9,365 nucleotides of DNA from an uncultured Clostridia bacterium (GTDB lineage: Bacteria; Bacillota; Clostridia; Christensenellales; Borkfalkiaceae): positions 1 through 9,365 of the forward strand of contig CAJGCK010000046.1 in NCBI GenBank assembly GCA_904501795.1, in the 5' to 3' direction. Positions within the stretch are counted from its first letter, which is position 1. Every line of letters starts with the position of its first letter. Positions 8,201 to 9,365 of this stretch are shown here, piece by piece. Below the pieces are notes generated by a model. The model saw only the letters and a list, made by a program, of their open reading frames with translations, did not search any database and was not told the origin of the DNA. A program made the translations under genes and the position numbers.

Positions 8201-8367
8201 AAGGCGTTTACGTACTGACCGGGTAGAGAAAACACCGTCTCGCGAGTTATTAGACATACCATTAATAAAGTTGCAAATAAAACAAACACTACGCCCAACG
8301 TTTCTTTCGTGAATATCGACGAAGTATTCTTGCCCTTATTAGCGTTGTTTCTTCCCAAACTGTTCAA
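5287..8367 (-). CDS. ftsK: FtsK/SpoIIIE-family DNA translocase
   Basis: Membrane-anchored hexameric ATPase that pumps double-stranded DNA across the closing septum. The 1026-residue protein has an N-terminal membrane domain (hydrophobic segments at about 24-42, 57-82, 93-110 and 140-176), a long acidic linker (about 180-555) and the motor. The motor starts near 560 (PPFGLLEDY) and carries Walker A GATGSGKS at 691-698 and Walker B IIIDELADL with D801-E802. The C-terminal winged-helix gamma domain (about 955-1019) contains QRRFSIGYPRAG near 976-987, the part that reads polar DNA motifs. The start codon is TTG at 8367, with AAGGAG 7 nt upstream. The next methionine (36) lies inside the first membrane helix. 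Whether it serves vegetative division (FtsK) or sporulation (SpoIIIE) cannot be told. It is the first gene of the minus-strand operon. Confidence 0.96.
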   Translation of the reverse strand: MNSLGRNNANKGKNTSSIFTKETLGVVFVLFATLLMVCLITRETVFSLPGQYVNAFLLGCFGYFAYAVVISLFVLGVCMIVGKKTMFYGKRKALLSLTLILLAVLVHVITYSGGEGVTFGEYISNSYLYAGGGIATCTGGGFFASLIAYPIVKVLSVIGSYVVLSVLVALSGYALFNDFKKGGRVSKPKREVKFNTSFVPTEDAQAEEVKEYPIPGVQFPDIETKPAQRLFVNNANDFEFKSKKELKNEDKSLGVKFESSTNGLNIASSGSSYSQIYGKEMQERLDYIKTPAKIDLEKTIKGFGGGVNVSNNIPPVNFSSQDISLSSPVKEEAVVEEQETAIPLYEYDESVKTTPAVVDDALSRAETFSSGYAEIEEIDENSLQVNEAVESFIPLNNAIKDSVIEPVKEDYFVNDSLAEKVEERYDTDFGVENDDASSDVDFGLQETKKFEDDVVEEIVEPPVSQIRNERARGILFGSGFEGVEKTDSEIDDEIFSDRGRGARLQRGQSVFENKSEPKVEAKIESEQKPPAPINREYFRPPFGLLEDYTVDSDLPQENHEERKSIIKQTLEEFHINAIPQGHVQGPSITRYEIMMPPGISVKKVLAYDDDLKMRLSARDGVRIEAPIPGKNLVGIEVANQVKITVGLKEVLEQLSCKKEKEGSLTFAIGKDIVGSAISDNLAKGPHYLVAGATGSGKSVCLNVMIVSLIMRYSPEELRLILIDPKRVEFRIYEHIPHLMIDEIINEPKKVLATLTWAYEEMERRYKTFEDCGGLIVDIDSYNKNIASETVAKMPRIVIIIDELADLMETCKKDLEARIRQLAQKARSAGIHLVLATQRPSVDIITGTIKANLPSRIALKVMNYNDSQTILGEQGAEKLLGNGDMLYKNSSMPGYERYQGAWISTREINNVVSYIKEHNKAYFDDGLKDFLEQAVNPKPEENVSVEGGGDGGENNELFVQALSLAVNSGTISISQLQRRFSIGYPRAGSLLDKMEMMGFVSGNEGSKARRVLLTREEFERRYGNVPD

Positions 8368-8374
8368 AATAGTA

Positions 8375-8380
8375 CTCCTT
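8375..8380 (-). promoter_or_regulatory. Ribosome binding site of ftsK (supports TTG start)
   Basis: AAGGAG on the minus strand, 7 nt before the TTG at 8367. No ATG lies in frame near it. Together these support the TTG start. Confidence 0.85.
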
Positions 8381-8394
8381 TAGTTTTGTGCCTT

Positions 8395-8411
8395 TGAACG
8401 ATTTTCGTTCA
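8395..8411. promoter_or_regulatory. Perfect palindrome at the ftsK transcription start (operator or leader hairpin)
   Basis: TGAACGA-TTT-TCGTTCA has perfect 7-bp arms and a 3-bp centre. It spans about -1 to +16 relative to the start predicted from the ftsK -10 element at 8417-8422. It could be a repressor operator or a stem-loop at the 5' end of the mRNA. The half-site GAAC/GTTC equals that of the Gram-positive LexA box, but the spacing is 7 rather than 4, so I do not call it LexA. Confidence 0.6.
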
Positions 8412-8416
8412 TTTTA

Positions 8417-8445
8417 ATTATACCATATTCCAGTTTTTTTATCAA
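8417..8445 (-). promoter_or_regulatory. Sigma-A type promoter of the ftsK-rimO-pgsA-cinA-recA operon
   Basis: On the minus strand, TTGATA (8445-8440), a 17-bp spacer and a perfect TATAAT (8422-8417). Transcription should start near 8410, giving a leader of about 43 nt before the TTG codon. No internal promoter is visible in the following five genes, so this is probably the main promoter for all of them, including recA. Confidence 0.85.
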
Positions 8446-8707
8446 TATCTTTACTTATAATATTTTAAATATTTATAGACTTTTTTTTGACCTTTTTCGC
8501 AACGCTAACCTTTACCTATCGCCTAAATTTTAATTTTATTTAGTGACTATTCTTGTCATATTTAACGAAAATTTACTCGCCTTTCGTCAAGCCTTTTTAT
8601 AACAACGCAGGTTTTTACTAAAAAAATGAATAAACACATAAATTATTCGCATAAAAATGCTTATATTCAATTTTTTGTTGAAAATTTTAAAAATTATTGA
8701 AAAACGT
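8446..8707. other. AT-rich intergenic spacer between the divergent promoters
   Basis: No gene is supported here. The sequence is very AT-rich and has several small inverted repeats: ACGAAA-N11-TTTCGT (8565-8587), GAATAA-N9-TTATTC (8628-8648), GCAT-N4-ATGC (8649-8660) and TTCAA-N7-TTGAA (8666-8682). The last lies about 25 bp before the -35 of the transporter promoter, a plausible place for a regulator. The A/T tracts at about 8681-8704 next to that -35 could act as an UP element. None matches a known operator well, and small repeats are expected by chance in such sequence. Confidence 0.5.
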
Positions 8708-8736
8708 TTGACAAAGTTTGCTAATCAATATATAAT
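8708..8736 (+). promoter_or_regulatory. Perfect-consensus sigma-A promoter of the solute-binding protein gene
   Basis: TTGACA (8708-8713), a 17-bp spacer and TATAAT (8731-8736) are exact matches at the optimal distance. Transcription should start near 8743. A run of A/T tracts lies directly upstream. A promoter this strong usually means high expression or control by a repressor. Confidence 0.92.
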
Positions 8737-8744
8737 ACGATTAC

Positions 8745-8760
8745 GCTTTTGATTAAAAGC
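8745..8760. promoter_or_regulatory. Perfect palindrome at the start of the transporter transcript
   Basis: GCTTTT-GATT-AAAAGC has perfect 6-bp arms around a 4-nt loop and begins about 2 nt after the predicted transcription start. It could be an operator for a repressor or a stem-loop protecting the mRNA 5' end. It ends 6 nt before the ribosome binding site. Confidence 0.6.
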
Positions 8761-8766
8761 TAAACG

Positions 8767-8773
8767 AAAGGAG
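8767..8773 (+). promoter_or_regulatory. Ribosome binding site of the solute-binding protein gene
   Basis: AAAGGAG, 8 nt before the ATG at 8782. It is a strong, well-placed site and fixes the start. Confidence 0.9.
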
Positions 8774-8781
8774 ATTTTATT

Positions 8782-9365
8782 ATGAAAAAATTTTTAACTT
8801 TGTTGCTTACGGCAATCACTTGTTTAGTATGTGCTTTTTCTGCCGTAGGTTGTTCTACCGGAAACGGTAAACCCACCTTGTACGTTTATACTAACGCAGG
8901 CTTCCCGCCCTATGAATACATGAACGAATACGGCGAAGTTGTCGGCGTTGATATCGACATCATGCAAGAAGTTGGCGAAATCTTAGGATACAACGTTATT
9001 ATTAACGACATTGAATTCGACCAAATTTTAGTTGAAGTTCAAAATAACGTTAATGCAGTTGGTGCTGCTGGTATGACTCAAGACCCATCTCGTGATGAAG
9101 CTGCTCTTCCTTCTACTATTTACGCTGAATCGGTTCAATACGTTATAGTTCCAAGCAATATGTTCCCCGATAAAGACGCTAACAGCGTTGTTACTATTGA
9201 AGAACTTGCACAAGTTACCACAAAGGCTATCGGTGTTCAAGAAGGCACTACGGGTGATTTCCTTATCTCTGATGCCGTTTACGGTTATGAAGACGACGAT
9301 GGCGAACACGTTACCGGTGACCTTGAAAATGCAGGTCTTGAATGCATGAAATATACCAATGCTAT
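8782..9365 (+). CDS. Amino-acid-type ABC transporter solute-binding lipoprotein, N-terminal part (C-terminus outside window)
   Basis: The first 194 codons of a family 3 solute-binding protein (SBP_bac_3). These capture polar amino acids or similar small solutes outside the membrane and deliver them to an ABC permease. The protein starts with a lipoprotein signal peptide: MKK, a hydrophobic stretch, then the lipobox AVGC with C24 as the lipidated residue. The mature part begins with TLYVYTNAGFPPYEYMNEYGEVVGVDIDIMQEVGEILG split over about 32-68, the usual ligand-pocket entry of the family. Later come AVGAAGMTQDPSRDEA and GVQEGTTGDFL. The usual ER..VDFS.PY segment is replaced by SRDEAALPSTIYAES, and an acidic stretch (YEDDDGEH) follows GVQEGTTGDFL. 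The substrate cannot be assigned. Codons such as GCT, GGT, CTT and TCT are used more than in the minus-strand genes, as in highly expressed genes. Permease and ATPase genes may follow outside the window. Confidence 0.92.
   Translation, partial: MKKFLTLLLTAITCLVCAFSAVGCSTGNGKPTLYVYTNAGFPPYEYMNEYGEVVGVDIDIMQEVGEILGYNVIINDIEFDQILVEVQNNVNAVGAAGMTQDPSRDEAALPSTIYAESVQYVIVPSNMFPDKDANSVVTIEELAQVTTKAIGVQEGTTGDFLISDAVYGYEDDDGEHVTGDLENAGLECMKYTNA

Noticed and set aside
8395..8411. LexA (SOS) box
   Set aside because: The half-sites match, but the Gram-positive box is GAAC-N4-GTTC and this is N7. Kept only as an unassigned palindrome.
8626..8700. 24-codon plus-strand frame (starts MNKHINYSHK) in the intergenic region
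   Set aside because: No ribosome site at a usable distance and no promoter; length is within chance for AT-rich DNA.
9028..9309. Minus-strand open frame opposite the solute-binding protein
   Set aside because: The plus strand encodes a clear binding protein with promoter, ribosome site and signal peptide. The minus frame has none of these.
1..9365. CRISPR array, insertion sequence, prophage or tRNA/rRNA gene
   Set aside because: No regularly spaced repeats, transposase or integrase motifs, terminal inverted repeats or cloverleaf sequences were seen. Apart from the 414-bp gap the window is filled by core genes.

Overview
This window looks like a housekeeping stretch of a low-to-moderate GC, AT-biased member of the Bacillota, most likely an uncultured Clostridia-type bacterium. 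The gene order ftsK/spoIIIE - rimO - pgsA - cinA - recA - rny is a common Bacillota arrangement. Ribosome binding sites are strong AGGAGG-type, promoters follow the sigma-A consensus, and stops are mostly TAA. No species can be named from the sequence alone.

Layout: one block of six genes is read on the minus strand from about 8410 down through position 1. It runs ftsK (5287-8367), rimO (3961-5277), pgsA (3398-3964), cinA (2178-3386), recA (1159-2163) and rny (1-1070, cut by the window edge before its HD catalytic domain). The first five are spaced by 9, -4, 11 and 14 nt with no visible terminator or internal promoter, so they look like one operon driven by a TTGATA-17-TATAAT promoter in front of ftsK. 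rny follows recA after an 88-nt gap that holds its own TTGACA-17-TAAAAT promoter. A 414-bp AT-rich intergenic region (8368-8781) separates this block from a divergent plus-strand gene. That gene encodes the N-terminal part of a lipoprotein solute-binding protein of an amino-acid-type ABC transporter, and it runs off the right edge. Its promoter is a perfect consensus (TTGACA-17-TATAAT).

Functionally the block joins chromosome segregation (FtsK), ribosome modification (RimO), anionic phospholipid synthesis (PgsA), pyridine nucleotide salvage (CinA/PncC), homologous recombination (RecA) and mRNA turnover (RNase Y). The link is genomic neighbourhood, not one pathway. No mobile element, CRISPR array, tRNA/rRNA gene or clear new system is visible. 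The points most worth a second look are: a CinA whose N-terminal domain has lost its signature motif; perfect palindromes at the predicted transcription starts of ftsK and of the transporter gene; a RecA without an acidic C-terminal tail and with an altered L2 loop; and sequence-complex blocks in the FtsK linker.
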